64,000 nucleotides of DNA. It comes from Bdellovibrionales bacterium RIFOXYC1_FULL_37_79 (GTDB lineage Bacteria; Bdellovibrionota; Bacteriovoracia; Bacteriovoracales; Bacteriovoracaceae). Each line of letters starts with the position of its first letter. Position 1 is the first letter of the stretch. Below, in pieces: positions 8,701 through 17,266 of this stretch. The position numbers were made by a program, and so were the translations under genes. The stretch is taken from NCBI GenBank assembly GCA_001770015.1, contig MEQB01000003.1, positions 1 through 64,000 of the forward strand, written 5' to 3'. The notes beneath the pieces are model-generated. The model was given only the letters and a program-made list of their open reading frames with translations. It had not been told where the DNA came from and did not search any database.

Positions 8701-8935
8701 GGTTTATATACCCTGAAGACTCAACTTTTCCAACGAAAGAAGGATGTTGAGTAATTGTATCATAGATGATTTTCCTCACTTCTAGAGGTGTTAGTTTTTG
8801 ATTTCTGCTTAATATTTTTGAAATAAATAAACCCAGATTTGATGTAACAAATGAGATTCCGTCGACAGTATCAATTTCACCTTTCAAAAATATAAATATG
8901 GTATTCAATTTGCTAACAAACTTGGATACTATGGC
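8678..8935 (-). pseudogene. Subtilisin-like serine protease (S8), C-terminal remnant
   Basis: The leftward frame from 8935 to the stop at 8678-8680 encodes about 85 residues that read as the end of an S8 subtilase. DGISFVTSNLGLFIS corresponds to the catalytic-Ser motif D-G-T-S-x-A/V-x-P-x-V-A-G. LTPLEVRKIIYDT corresponds to the LTP-x-E-V-x-x-x-L-x-x-T helix, followed by VESSGYINPEKIL. The expected Asp and His domains are absent and an in-frame TAG at 8936-8938 closes the frame upstream. The best available start is a TTG (8908) without a ribosome site. It is therefore a decayed gene fragment. The last codons lie in repeat B, a second copy of which carries the same tail at 10120-10134. Confidence 0.6.
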
Positions 8936-9092
8936 CTAATTATCCGAAAACACAACATTGAAAGCAGGTGCTTGTTATTTTCATTTATTGAAATTGATAA
9001 AAAGTTTTTTAGTTGATGGAATTATTTTACAAAAAGTTTTTATTTCCAGAGAATCAATAAGTATCAAAAATTGGAGCAATTTTGTATACTTA

Positions 9093-10031
9093 TTACTTAC
9101 CATTCTTATGTTGAGATTCTAAATATAAAACAGTCCCAATTCCACCAAACCAAATTGTTTTAAATATATATTCCGCTAATAATTCATTTTTCCAATTAAA
9201 TTTCTTTCTTTGCAATTTCAGAAAATCATCTTTATCCGTAGATTTTTGATAAGTCTCAAGAGTATCTTTCATTTCATCAAAAAGTTTATTTATTTCTTTT
9301 TTTCCATCTTCTTTTTTCATAACATCTAGAAACATTTTTCTATGTCCTTCAAGCTCTTCAAATACTTTTACAAATTTATCCTCTGGAATTAACGTCAAAT
9401 AATCCCATTGCCTTGCCGAAAGCAACTTGACTCCTTCAAAATGTGCCAATGTGTTCATTGGCAAAGGATTAGAAATACTAACAACAGGTATTTTATCCCA
9501 TAAAGGTCTTGAGTCATTGAATAAAACTCTATTCATTTCTTGAATAAGATCTAATTTGTGCAATATTGGATGTTGGTTAAACTCCCTACTAACACTGATG
9601 TTATTAGCTGTTTCAATCAGTTTATCTCTTTCAATCAGTCCATCTCTTAAAGTACCGAGTGGATCTTCTTTTAATTTATCCATTTCTCCCTTAGTAACTT
9701 CAGATAAAGATTCGACTTTAGTTAATTCTCTCTTTTTAAGTTGCATTTTGATCCAATCTTGTTGGTTTTTCGGTAAAGTTGACAATAAATAATCCTCGTA
9801 CAGATTACCCAATTCAATAATCTCTTTTCGAGGATCACCACCTGACTGCGTAAAAATATTTCGGAGTTGCACTAACTGCTCATCATTAAAATTATTTATA
9901 AGTTTTGTAATGTTACCTGATTGATTCTCTGGATAAAATTCCAAGATTGATTTAAGACATTCTTTCGCAGTATTATTTGCATAACTGTAAGAAGTAAGAA
10001 AAATTAACAACAATAGCGACACTCTACTCAC
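9093..10031 (-). CDS. Exported protein of unknown function
   Basis: A 312-residue protein with a convincing signal peptide (residues 1-18, ending SYA). The mature part is long, charged and largely helical. A short hydrophobic segment lies near the C-terminus (about residues 290-307, IWFGGIGTVLYL) and could anchor it in a membrane. I recognise no domain. It sits alone between the two B repeats, next to the subtilase remnant, so it may be part of a small acquired or rearranged segment. Its upstream region is repeat B, whose 5' part lies 11 bp from the start codon. No strong ribosome site is visible. Confidence 0.6.
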   Translation of the reverse strand: MSRVSLLLLIFLTSYSYANNTAKECLKSILEFYPENQSGNITKLINNFNDEQLVQLRNIFTQSGGDPRKEIIELGNLYEDYLLSTLPKNQQDWIKMQLKKRELTKVESLSEVTKGEMDKLKEDPLGTLRDGLIERDKLIETANNISVSREFNQHPILHKLDLIQEMNRVLFNDSRPLWDKIPVVSISNPLPMNTLAHFEGVKLLSARQWDYLTLIPEDKFVKVFEELEGHRKMFLDVMKKEDGKKEINKLFDEMKDTLETYQKSTDKDDFLKLQRKKFNWKNELLAEYIFKTIWFGGIGTVLYLESQHKNGK

Positions 10032-10042
10032 ACTTTTTAATC

Positions 10043-10134
10043 GGTTTTTTTTAATTTTCTATTAAGGATCTTCATAAAAATGGCGTAACTGCCTCTTAAA
10101 GGGAAGTTCTTAAATACCCCAATATTTTTTCCAG
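10043..10134. repeat. Repeat B, right copy
   Basis: Same orientation as 8611-8700. It has an extra A at about 10112 and an extra C near 10131 relative to the left copy, plus a G for A substitution in AAAGGGAAG. Read leftward, its right end still encodes the EKILGY tail of the subtilase remnant, so it preserves the end of a second lost copy. A 32-bp non-repeated spacer separates it from repeat A. Confidence 0.85.
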
Positions 10135-10166
10135 TAATTTTCTTCAGTGTCCTTTAGCTTTTTCCA

Positions 10167-10271
10167 GGAATTAGTTTGACTTTTTTTAGCAAATTAATAA
10201 GCTTTCAGAAACTTTCCATGTAATTTCAACTAGATATATCCTTCGTAAAAATCTTACATTAAACCTTATTC
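10167..10271. repeat. Repeat A, right copy
   Basis: This 105-bp direct repeat of 8504-8608 has two mismatches. It ends 9 bp before the tRNA-Asn promoter. The A and B pairs bracket 8.6-10.05 kb, and the unequal order (A-B on the left, B-A on the right) is not what a single simple target-site duplication gives. Confidence 0.85.
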
Positions 10272-10280
10272 TTTTTTTTG

Positions 10281-10309
10281 TAGACAAAGATATTGTAAAT
10301 ACTTATAAA
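10281..10309 (+). promoter_or_regulatory. Promoter of tRNA-Asn
   Basis: -35 TAGACA (10281-10286), 17-bp spacer, -10 TATAAA (10304-10309). The predicted start is near 10316, about 15 bp before the tRNA. Both boxes match the sigma-70 consensus at five of six positions. Confidence 0.65.
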
Positions 10310-10330
10310 TAAATACGTCTAAATTATCGT

Positions 10331-10405
10331 TGGGGTGTGGCGCAGCGGTAGCGCAGCGGACTGTTAATCCGTTGGTCGTGGGTTCAAATCCCTCCACCCC
10401 AGCCA
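10331..10405 (+). tRNA. tRNA-Asn (GUU)
   Basis: The cloverleaf is readable. The acceptor arm TGGGGTG (10331-10337) pairs with CACCCCA (10395-10401). The anticodon loop CTGTTAA carries anticodon GTT, and the T arm contains GGTTCAAATCC. The discriminator is G and the CCA end is encoded (10403-10405). It is 75 nt including CCA. It lies beside the A/B repeat region, and tRNA genes are common boundaries of accessory DNA, but no tRNA-end duplication is seen. Confidence 0.95.
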
Positions 10406-10419
10406 CTAATTTTCAACCT

Positions 10420-10454
10420 AAATAAAAACTCCGACGTTCAAACGTTTTTTATTT
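10420..10454 (+). terminator. AT-rich hairpin after tRNA-Asn
   Basis: AAATAAAAAC at 10420-10429 pairs with the stretch CGTTTTTTATTT at 10443-10454, and a small ACGTT/AACGT inner stem is also possible. The T-run follows directly, as expected for an intrinsic terminator 15 bp after the tRNA. Confidence 0.5.
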
Positions 10455-10641
10455 CTTGATGTAAATCAGGATGTCAATATTTTATGGCAATTAAAATTTA
10501 TAATGTATTTTTTTAAATATGATTTTCATAAGTAATGACCAAAAATAAAATAACTTGAAAAAAGATTGAATGAATTATTGAACAATATTATTATTAATAT
10601 GTTATATTTTTACCAAGCAGCGTTATGAAAAAGGAAAAGCG

Positions 10642-11097
10642 ATGCCTTTTTACTTAAAAGTCAGTTACAACGGAAAATCGGCAAATGTTAAATTAGAGAC
10701 TGATAAAATTTTTATTGGCAGGTCCTCCACCTGTCAGATTAAACTCAAAGATCCTCTTATTTCCAATTGTCATTGCTTGATTACTATTGTCGACAACCAT
10801 TTAGTAATCAAAGACTTACAATCTACCAATGGTATGCTTATAAATGGACTGAACGTTCAAGAAACCAAATTATATATTGGAGATGTCATTCTCATTGGAA
10901 AAACTTCGCTGCAGCTGATATCAAAAGAAATGACTCCCGAGCAAACCATTATTCATACCAATAAAAACACCCAAATTAAAACCCAGGTTGCCGAGATAAG
11001 CTTCCCAAAAACAATTAAAGAAAAAATTGAAAAAAACAAAAAAAATTCTAAAATAGAGCCGGTAACCATCAGCCTACCCGAGGACGATGAATCTTAA
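10642..11097 (+). CDS. FHA-domain protein
   Basis: A 151-residue cytoplasmic protein consisting of one forkhead-associated domain (about residues 3-95) and a Lys/Glu-rich tail. The phosphothreonine-binding signature is complete: IGRSSTCQI, then S-N-x-H (ISNCHCLI), then LQSTNGMLING. It should bind phosphothreonine peptides, so a Ser/Thr kinase elsewhere is implied. AAAGGAAAAG precedes ATG 10642. The stop overlaps the convergent adenosyltransferase gene by 4 bp. The partner protein is unknown. Confidence 0.88.
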   Translation: MPFYLKVSYNGKSANVKLETDKIFIGRSSTCQIKLKDPLISNCHCLITIVDNHLVIKDLQSTNGMLINGLNVQETKLYIGDVILIGKTSLQLISKEMTPEQTIIHTNKNTQIKTQVAEISFPKTIKEKIEKNKKNSKIEPVTISLPEDDES

Positions 11098-11660
11098 TGC
11101 CAGGCCTCTTCTGATATTCCTAGCGACTGGTTGACATATCTCGCTAATACAAAAAAATAATCAGACAACCTGTTTATATAAACAAGTAGCTCAAAGCAGG
11201 TCTCTTCTTTTTTTAAATTATAAAAATGAACCAGATTTCTTTCAAGCCTTCTGCACACTGTTCTTACCAGGTGCAAGTAAGCCGCTTCTTCGCTTCCTCC
11301 CGGCAAAATAAAAAAATTAATTTTTGAATTTTTACTCTCCAATTCATCAATCATGGATTCAATTTTATTTATATGCTCATTTTCAATCAAAGATAAATTA
11401 TATTTAACCCAATCTTTCTTGTCACAGGCAAGTAGTGAACCAAAATCAAACATTTTCTTTTGAATATCAAATAGAAATTCCAATACATCGTTTTCAAAAT
11501 TTATTTTCTTGAGCTTTGCTATCACAATTCCAATGCATGAATTCAGCTCGTCAGACGTTCCATAAACATCCAGTCGGATATCTGATTTTTCAATTTTTGA
11601 ACTATTTACCAGCGATGTTTTTCCCTCATCACCCATTTTAGTATATATTTTCATACTCAC
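11094..11660 (-). CDS. ATP:cob(I)alamin adenosyltransferase, PduO type
   Basis: PduO-type enzymes transfer the adenosyl group of ATP to cob(I)alamin, giving adenosylcobalamin. The 188-residue sequence shows the N-terminal ATP site KIYTKMGDEGKTSL, the YGTSDELNSCIG helix, FILPGGSEEAAYLH, then VCRRLERNL and INRLSDYFFVLARYVN. These are all the usual landmarks at the usual spacing. It overlaps the stop of the upstream lgt-like gene by 4 bp. This suggests it is the last gene of the lspA-lgt operon, though it has no functional link to lipoprotein maturation. Codon 3 is an alternative Met start. Confidence 0.92.
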   Translation of the reverse strand: MSMKIYTKMGDEGKTSLVNSSKIEKSDIRLDVYGTSDELNSCIGIVIAKLKKINFENDVLEFLFDIQKKMFDFGSLLACDKKDWVKYNLSLIENEHINKIESMIDELESKNSKINFFILPGGSEEAAYLHLVRTVCRRLERNLVHFYNLKKEETCFELLVYINRLSDYFFVLARYVNQSLGISEEAWH

Positions 11661-12400
11661 CTTCTGTATATCCTCTTTCGTGTTAAATATATAATTACCA
11701 AAGTCAAAATAAAAATTGAAACGATCTGCGATGCTGATAACAAATTAAAGAATATGCCCCGCACCTGATCTCCACGGAAAAATTCCAATATAAATCTCAT
11801 CACTGCATAATAAATAAAATAAAACGAAATAATCAAATCATGATTATTTTTTTTAAAAATCAACTTGGTGACAATCACACCTAAAATCACCAATAAAATT
11901 GATTCATATAACTGGACTGGATATCTAGAAGCACCATGCAATTGGATACTGAAAAAAGAAGAGGTCTCTTGACCGTAGCAACATCCAGCTAAAAGGCAAC
12001 CAATTCGCCCTATGGCATGTCCGTAAGCTAAAGCCGGCAGTAAAACTATCAACTTATCCCCCGTCAAGGTTTTATCTACAAACATGCAATAAAATATAAC
12101 AAAAAGCACACCGGCTAAAAGTCCACCATAAAAAACAAAACCACCTCCCAGCCAAAAATAACTAGAAATCAGATGATGTCGAAAATTTTCCATTGACGAA
12201 AAAATTAAAAAAAAGACTTTTGCACCCACCCAGGAAACAACGAATAAACCCAGTGTAAAAAGTTTGAAACGCTTAAACTCAATATCTAGCTTATTGATAA
12301 AAAATTGGGTAATTTGAAAAGCAAGGCCCCAGGCAAACCCTATAAACAAAGGATAAGAATAAACTTTAAACTCCCCAAAAGAGATAATTAATGGCTGCAC
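11657..12400 (-). CDS. lgt: Prolipoprotein diacylglyceryl transferase (Lgt family, Cys-rich variant)
   Basis: A 247-residue, seven-helix membrane protein of the Lgt family. Lgt transfers diacylglycerol from phosphatidylglycerol to the lipobox Cys of prelipoproteins. The C-terminal R-x-x-x-E-F-F-R signature is present (RFILEFFRGD). The central signature, normally G-R-x-G-N-F-x-N-x-E-x-x-G, here reads GRIGCLLAGCCYG. The Arg is kept, but Asn and Glu positions are replaced and three Cys appear. From memory this Cys-rich form occurs in Lgt homologues of several phyla. It follows lspA by 34 bp, which supports a role in lipoprotein maturation. A second canonical Lgt elsewhere cannot be excluded. Confidence 0.82.
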   Translation of the reverse strand: MQPLIISFGEFKVYSYPLFIGFAWGLAFQITQFFINKLDIEFKRFKLFTLGLFVVSWVGAKVFFLIFSSMENFRHHLISSYFWLGGGFVFYGGLLAGVLFVIFYCMFVDKTLTGDKLIVLLPALAYGHAIGRIGCLLAGCCYGQETSSFFSIQLHGASRYPVQLYESILLVILGVIVTKLIFKKNNHDLIISFYFIYYAVMRFILEFFRGDQVRGIFFNLLSASQIVSIFILTLVIIYLTRKRIYRR

Positions 12401-12434
12401 ATTACAATCCTACATCACAATAATTCATATTAGA

Positions 12435-12941
12435 TTATTGTTCATGTCTTTTTTTTATAGATACAATTATGAAATCTAAAACCAATAATCCAGCCGCAAC
12501 AGATATCGAAGAATCAGCCACGTTAAAAGCAGGAAAATGATAAGTACCATAATAAAAATCTAAAAAATCTATTACATAATTAAGAGAGAATCTATCGATA
12601 AGGTTACCAACAGCCCCCGCAAAAATCATACTGTATGCAATTTCCAAAATGAGGTTTTTTCTCCAAACTTGTTTAAGAAAAAAAACCAATAAAAAGCAAG
12701 CCAGCACTGGTACCACAAAAATCAATGGTTTCCTTATCGTATCACTAACATTGGCTAAAAACCCAAATGCAGCACCTGGATTTCTAACATAAGTAAAGCT
12801 AAAAAAACCATCTATAATCGGTTTTGATTCATTTACAAAAAAATTTGAAACTACCCAGCTTTTGGTCACTTGATCCAACACCACAATGATCAGGATAAAG
12901 GAAATAAAAATGGAGAGTCTTTTTAAGAAATACAAACTCAT
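12435..12941 (-). CDS. lspA: Lipoprotein signal peptidase LspA
   Basis: This membrane aspartyl peptidase (signal peptidase II) removes prolipoprotein signal peptides. The 168-residue protein has four hydrophobic helices and all family blocks: DQVTKSWV, VRNPGAAFG, GAVGNLIDR (first catalytic Asp) and YVIDFLDF followed by PAFNVADSSI (second catalytic Asp). The start overlaps the stop of the upstream response regulator by 4 bp. Its transcription is therefore tied to the two-component system, an unusual linkage. Confidence 0.96.
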   Translation of the reverse strand: MSLYFLKRLSIFISFILIIVVLDQVTKSWVVSNFFVNESKPIIDGFFSFTYVRNPGAAFGFLANVSDTIRKPLIFVVPVLACFLLVFFLKQVWRKNLILEIAYSMIFAGAVGNLIDRFSLNYVIDFLDFYYGTYHFPAFNVADSSISVAAGLLVLDFIIVSIKKRHEQ

Positions 12942-14434
12942 GCGTAGTACTCCTTCGGATCAAGTCCATATTTTTCAATTTTTCTGAGCAAGGTTTTTTT
13001 AGGTATATTGGCCTTAAGGGCTGTCTGATTGATTTTACCCTTATTTAACGATAAGGCATAAATAATAAATTCTTTTTCAAAAAGATCTTTGGCAATTTGA
13101 AAGTCTAAATTAATCTCTCCATTTTCTTTTTTATTGATAAAAGAAAACTTGTAACCATTTACATCGTTTTGGCTAAGCTGGTTATCCAATACTGAATCTT
13201 GAATACCTCTAAAGTCAATTTGACTGGTTTCATCGTTGGAATAGTTCTTTTCAATTTTTGCATTTTTTCGAACACTCTCTGGAAGTGCAGAGGCTTGAAT
13301 ATAATCACCGGATTCTATGATAAATGCATGTTCAATTACATTTCTAAGTTCCCTAATATTTCCCGGCCAATTATAATTTTTAAGCAGTTGTTCAGCCTGT
13401 GGCCCCACCCCTTTAATTTCCAGATTGTGAATATTATTGAAATATTTAACATAATGATCCACCAGATAAGGAATATCAGAAACACGTTCCCGAAGTGGTG
13501 GCAAATAAACAGGAAGCACGTTTAATCTATAAAACAAATCTTCTCTAAATGTTCCTTCCTTTATCATCCCTTCAAAATTTTTATGAGAAGCTGCTATCAC
13601 TCTCACATCAACTTTAATAGTCCGGTTACTACCGACCGGATTAAAGATTTGTTCTTGTAAAACTCTAAGTAATTTTACCTGCATGGCAGGAGATACATCG
13701 CCAATTTCATCCAAAAACAGAGTTCCACCATCCGCAAATTGAAATTTGCCAATCTTTCTTTCACTTGCGCCGGTAAAGGCTCCTTTTTCATGACCAAATA
13801 ATTCTGACTCAATCAGATTTTCAGGCACAGCAGCCAGATTGATAGTTACAAATTTATTATCTTTTCTAGGCCCGTTATAGTGAATAGCCTTGGCAACCAG
13901 TTCTTTACCTGTTCCCGATTCCCCTCTAATTAAAACCGGTGTTTGAACTTGAGCCAGCTTGGAAATTACATTAAAAACTTTTTGCATGACATCTGACTCT
14001 CCCACAAACTTGTCGGAGGGACTGCCTCCCAGGGAAAGAGTAGGAGCTGAAAACGCCGAGGTCTCAACTAATGACCTGGCCTTCAAGGCCCTTTTAATCA
14101 GCGCCACCAGGTTATCGGAGCTAATTGGCTTTTCTAAATAATTAAATGCACCTTCCTTAACTGCCTTGACAGCATCACCCACATTTGAATAGGCCGTTAA
14201 AATTAAAACAATAATTGAAGCATCATATTTTTTTATTTCAACTAATGCCTCGAGGCCGTCCATTTCCGGCATGTTGACATCCATGACCACCAAGTCATAT
14301 TTCTCTCGATAAATCGCAGTTAAAGCCTCTTTTCCATTATTGGCAGTATTAACAAAAAAGTGATGATATTCCAAGGCCTGCTTAACTGATTCCTGAAGTA
14401 CCTTATCATCATCAACCACTAACACCTTATGCAT
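12938..14434 (-). CDS. NtrC-family sigma-54-dependent response regulator
   Basis: A 498-residue transcription activator in three parts. The receiver domain (1-120) has phospho-acceptor Asp52 in VVMDVNMPEMDG. The AAA+ domain (about 145-380) has Walker A GESGTGKE, the sigma-54-contacting GAFTGA loop, Walker B GGTLFLDEIGD and WPGNIRELRN. A Fis-type helix-turn-helix lies at the C-terminus (NQTALKANIPKKTLLRKIEK). It is encoded 48 bp after the CHASE2 kinase, its likely phosphodonor, and overlaps lspA. Target promoters need RpoN and are not identifiable here. Confidence 0.95.
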   Translation of the reverse strand: MHKVLVVDDDKVLQESVKQALEYHHFFVNTANNGKEALTAIYREKYDLVVMDVNMPEMDGLEALVEIKKYDASIIVLILTAYSNVGDAVKAVKEGAFNYLEKPISSDNLVALIKRALKARSLVETSAFSAPTLSLGGSPSDKFVGESDVMQKVFNVISKLAQVQTPVLIRGESGTGKELVAKAIHYNGPRKDNKFVTINLAAVPENLIESELFGHEKGAFTGASERKIGKFQFADGGTLFLDEIGDVSPAMQVKLLRVLQEQIFNPVGSNRTIKVDVRVIAASHKNFEGMIKEGTFREDLFYRLNVLPVYLPPLRERVSDIPYLVDHYVKYFNNIHNLEIKGVGPQAEQLLKNYNWPGNIRELRNVIEHAFIIESGDYIQASALPESVRKNAKIEKNYSNDETSQIDFRGIQDSVLDNQLSQNDVNGYKFSFINKKENGEINLDFQIAKDLFEKEFIIYALSLNKGKINQTALKANIPKKTLLRKIEKYGLDPKEYYA

Positions 14435-14481
14435 ATTTGCCTCCTAAACCGGCATGTTCCTAAATAATCTTTTACACCATT

Positions 14482-16368
14482 TTATGCGTTTTTCAACTTA
14501 ATTTGAAAAGTTGTACCTTCATTCAGAGAAGATTCCACACTTATCTGACCACCATGTAGTTCCACAAAATATCTCACTAGATAAAGACCCAAACCGGTCC
14601 CCTTAATCTTGTGAGACGCATCATTTTTTACCCTATAAAATTTTTCAAATACAAAAGGTAAATCTTCCTCCGGTATCCCGGCTCCATTATCACTCACTTC
14701 TATATAAACCCATTTTTCATCATCGTAAGTTTTTACAATCACCGTACTATTTTCCCCAGAGTATTTAATCGCATTTTCAATCATGTTTGATAGAACACGA
14801 TTAATAAGAGTGACGTCAATATTGATCGGATAAAGTGGCTCCAATTGGGCGATAAAGTTTATATTTTTACGACTGGCTTCAAACCTTAGTCCCTCCAATA
14901 CACTTTCGATAATGGGATTAATATCTTTGGAGACCAGTTGCAAATTAAGTTTTTGTGATTCAACCTTGGTAAGATCCAAAATAGATGTAATAAATTTATT
15001 CAGCTCCTTAGTAGATTCAATAATTGAAAATAAATTTTTTTCCAGATTCAAATTCCCTTTGTTTTGCTGAAGTGCCACATCCGCAATTCCTGCAATTTTA
15101 GCTACGGGAGTTTTTAAATCGTGACTCATAAGAGAGATGAAATTTCTCTTTAAACCATCCACTTGTTTTAAAAGTTTTGATTCCTCCTGTATGGCAAATC
15201 TTCTTTTATATTCACCAATCGCCTTAAAGGGAACCCAGATATAATAGATAACCAATACCGTCAGGAGCGGATGAGTCATATAAAACCAGTAACCAAATAA
15301 TCCAAACAATAAATAAGAAATCACAATCACACCCAACATCAAACCAAGCGTGATCATCAACCCTTTGATTGGTTGAAATCTAAACACCACAAACGAAAGG
15401 ATGACCGCAATAACAATGGAAACTATATATGAGAATTCAATCGGTATTTGAGTGATCGTTTTATTGTCAATCAAACATTGGATGATATTGGCATGTATTG
15501 ATAATTTTGATGATCTGAGATTTTCCTTTTCAAACGGCGAAAGCGAATAGTCATCACTCGGTTTGGAGATATAACTTGATCCAACCAGGACAATTTTATC
15601 TGTAAAATACCCTCTCGGAAAATTTCCTACCACCACCCGGTGAAATGGAATCTTTTTTATTTTTAAATTATCTTCCAAAGGAGAGGTGGCATATCTAAAA
15701 AGAGCAAAAGTCGCATCAGCTTCTCTGACATAATAGGAACCAAGAACTGATTTGGTATCAATTTCTTTTTTTCCTTGAAACAATCTAAAACGGTTAGCTG
15801 CCCAAAAATGAATTGAGGGTTCTCCCGAAATATTCAATAATGCCCTTCGCACAACATTATCTTTCGAAAAAATTGCATTATCAACATTGATAATCGCCAA
15901 AGAATACCCAAGATCTTGTAGATACCTTGGAGGGATTTTTTCCCCCCATTCATCAAGACCTGTGCCAAATCTAAAAGACCCTCCGGATTCCCGGTATTCC
16001 ATTATGCTATTTTTAAAATTAATGAGATTATTTTTATCACCCTTGGCAACCGAACCTTGTAAATTAACCAAATAGCTAATAAGCAAAGGTTGGTCCTGCA
16101 TCACTCTTCTGATCAGCTTGTTGTGACTGGCATAAGTGTAGGGATATTGTTCGCCAAGAAACTCATCACTTTCCTCATCTAACACGATCAATATGATATT
16201 ATCTTTAAAACTAATTCCAAAATCATACTTTAACCGCAAATCATAAAAAATGGATTCCATCGAATGAAAATTATATTGAAATAAAATAACGACAAAAACT
16301 AATGTAAAAAACAAGGGATAATAATTTGTAAAATCTCCAATTTTTTTCAAAATTTTTTTATCCATCAT
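14482..16368 (-). CDS. CHASE2-domain sensor histidine kinase
   Basis: The 628-residue membrane kinase has one N-terminal transmembrane helix (about 17-34). An extracytoplasmic CHASE2 sensor follows (about 40-300; F-Y-D-L-R near its start and FPRGYFTDKIVLVGSSY near its end). Three closely spaced helices follow (about 310-380). The cytoplasmic part has HisKA with His416 in SHDLKTP and a HATPase domain with N box NMIENAIKYSG, G1 DNGAGIP and G2 GTGLGLYLV. It should sense an envelope stimulus and phosphorylate the adjacent NtrC-type regulator. It starts 14 bp after the M48-like gene. Confidence 0.93.
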   Translation of the reverse strand: MMDKKILKKIGDFTNYYPLFFTLVFVVILFQYNFHSMESIFYDLRLKYDFGISFKDNIILIVLDEESDEFLGEQYPYTYASHNKLIRRVMQDQPLLISYLVNLQGSVAKGDKNNLINFKNSIMEYRESGGSFRFGTGLDEWGEKIPPRYLQDLGYSLAIINVDNAIFSKDNVVRRALLNISGEPSIHFWAANRFRLFQGKKEIDTKSVLGSYYVREADATFALFRYATSPLEDNLKIKKIPFHRVVVGNFPRGYFTDKIVLVGSSYISKPSDDYSLSPFEKENLRSSKLSIHANIIQCLIDNKTITQIPIEFSYIVSIVIAVILSFVVFRFQPIKGLMITLGLMLGVIVISYLLFGLFGYWFYMTHPLLTVLVIYYIWVPFKAIGEYKRRFAIQEESKLLKQVDGLKRNFISLMSHDLKTPVAKIAGIADVALQQNKGNLNLEKNLFSIIESTKELNKFITSILDLTKVESQKLNLQLVSKDINPIIESVLEGLRFEASRKNINFIAQLEPLYPINIDVTLINRVLSNMIENAIKYSGENSTVIVKTYDDEKWVYIEVSDNGAGIPEEDLPFVFEKFYRVKNDASHKIKGTGLGLYLVRYFVELHGGQISVESSLNEGTTFQIKLKNA

Positions 16369-16382
16369 AGGTGATCCGTGAA

Positions 16383-17180
16383 TTATTCATATTGTTTGGA
16401 GCAGCTGAGATCCTGAAAAACCAATTGATTTACCACGCCTAGATGTTGACAGGGAACCAACGCAAAATTATCAAAAAAGGGATCATTTTCCAACCTACCG
16501 TCAATGTCAGCTTTAAATAAATTGTATATTTTAAAAATCAAGGGATCTGTATTAAATCCATATTGGGTTTTCAACTCATTACTTATCAAATTTATGGCTT
16601 TTCTTAGACTTTTATCCGCTATAATAAATCGACAAAAATGCAGTGGAAAAAAACAAAAAGACACCCAACGAACCAGCATTGTATTTTCAAAAATCTTCAA
16701 CCGTTTTAATAATAAAAGCGGCCACTCATAAAATAATAAAAGCAGATTGAACCATGTATGGTTTCTAACTTGATATTTATCAATCAAATGAAAAAACAAA
16801 AACAACAATGCTTCCATATCCTCTTTGGATAAAACACTAAAAATATCACGACCAATGACCAAAATCGGCTTATGATACATTGTCTGAAAAAAATAAACAT
16901 TTTTTGAGTATTTTGAAGAAATATAAAAATGAACTTTAGGCATACTCATTTTATATTTCAAGTTTTCACCCAAACAATTAATATATTGCGGAATACCTCC
17001 CTGATAAGCGTTTAGCTGTCCGATGATCCATTTATCACCAAAATAAAAAATTAATCCAAACAGTAGTGTCATGGAGACCAGACTTAAAATCAACGCTATG
17101 ACATAGGGAAAAATCAATATCAGAATAAAAAATTTAAGAGAAATGATTGATAAAAATATTAGTGCAAACGCAATGCGCAT
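16383..17180 (-). CDS. M48-like membrane protein lacking the zinc motif
   Basis: A 265-residue protein with two N-terminal hydrophobic helices (about 3-20 and 24-47) and further hydrophobic segments near 145-190. The region 48-145 follows the HtpX-type M48 layout: GDKWIIGQLNAY, then MPKVHFYIS, then KPILVIGRDIFSVLSKEDMEALL. Where M48 peptidases carry HExxH after the E-x-E-A-V-L-A helix, this protein reads LFFHL (residues 128-132). The zinc ligands and catalytic Glu are gone, so it cannot be an ordinary metalloprotease. It is apparently first in the operon with the CHASE2 kinase and could be an envelope-stress sensor or inhibitor. The M48 kinship is inferred from pattern only. Confidence 0.55.
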   Translation of the reverse strand: MRIAFALIFLSIISLKFFILILIFPYVIALILSLVSMTLLFGLIFYFGDKWIIGQLNAYQGGIPQYINCLGENLKYKMSMPKVHFYISSKYSKNVYFFQTMYHKPILVIGRDIFSVLSKEDMEALLFLFFHLIDKYQVRNHTWFNLLLLFYEWPLLLLKRLKIFENTMLVRWVSFCFFPLHFCRFIIADKSLRKAINLISNELKTQYGFNTDPLIFKIYNLFKADIDGRLENDPFFDNFALVPCQHLGVVNQLVFQDLSCSKQYE

Positions 17181-17266
17181 TGATAAAAACTTCCGTTAAT
17201 TTTTTTTTTGCTCCTTCTGCCTGCGCCAAGCGTTATGTGTTAATATTACAGCTTCAAGAAATGAGG

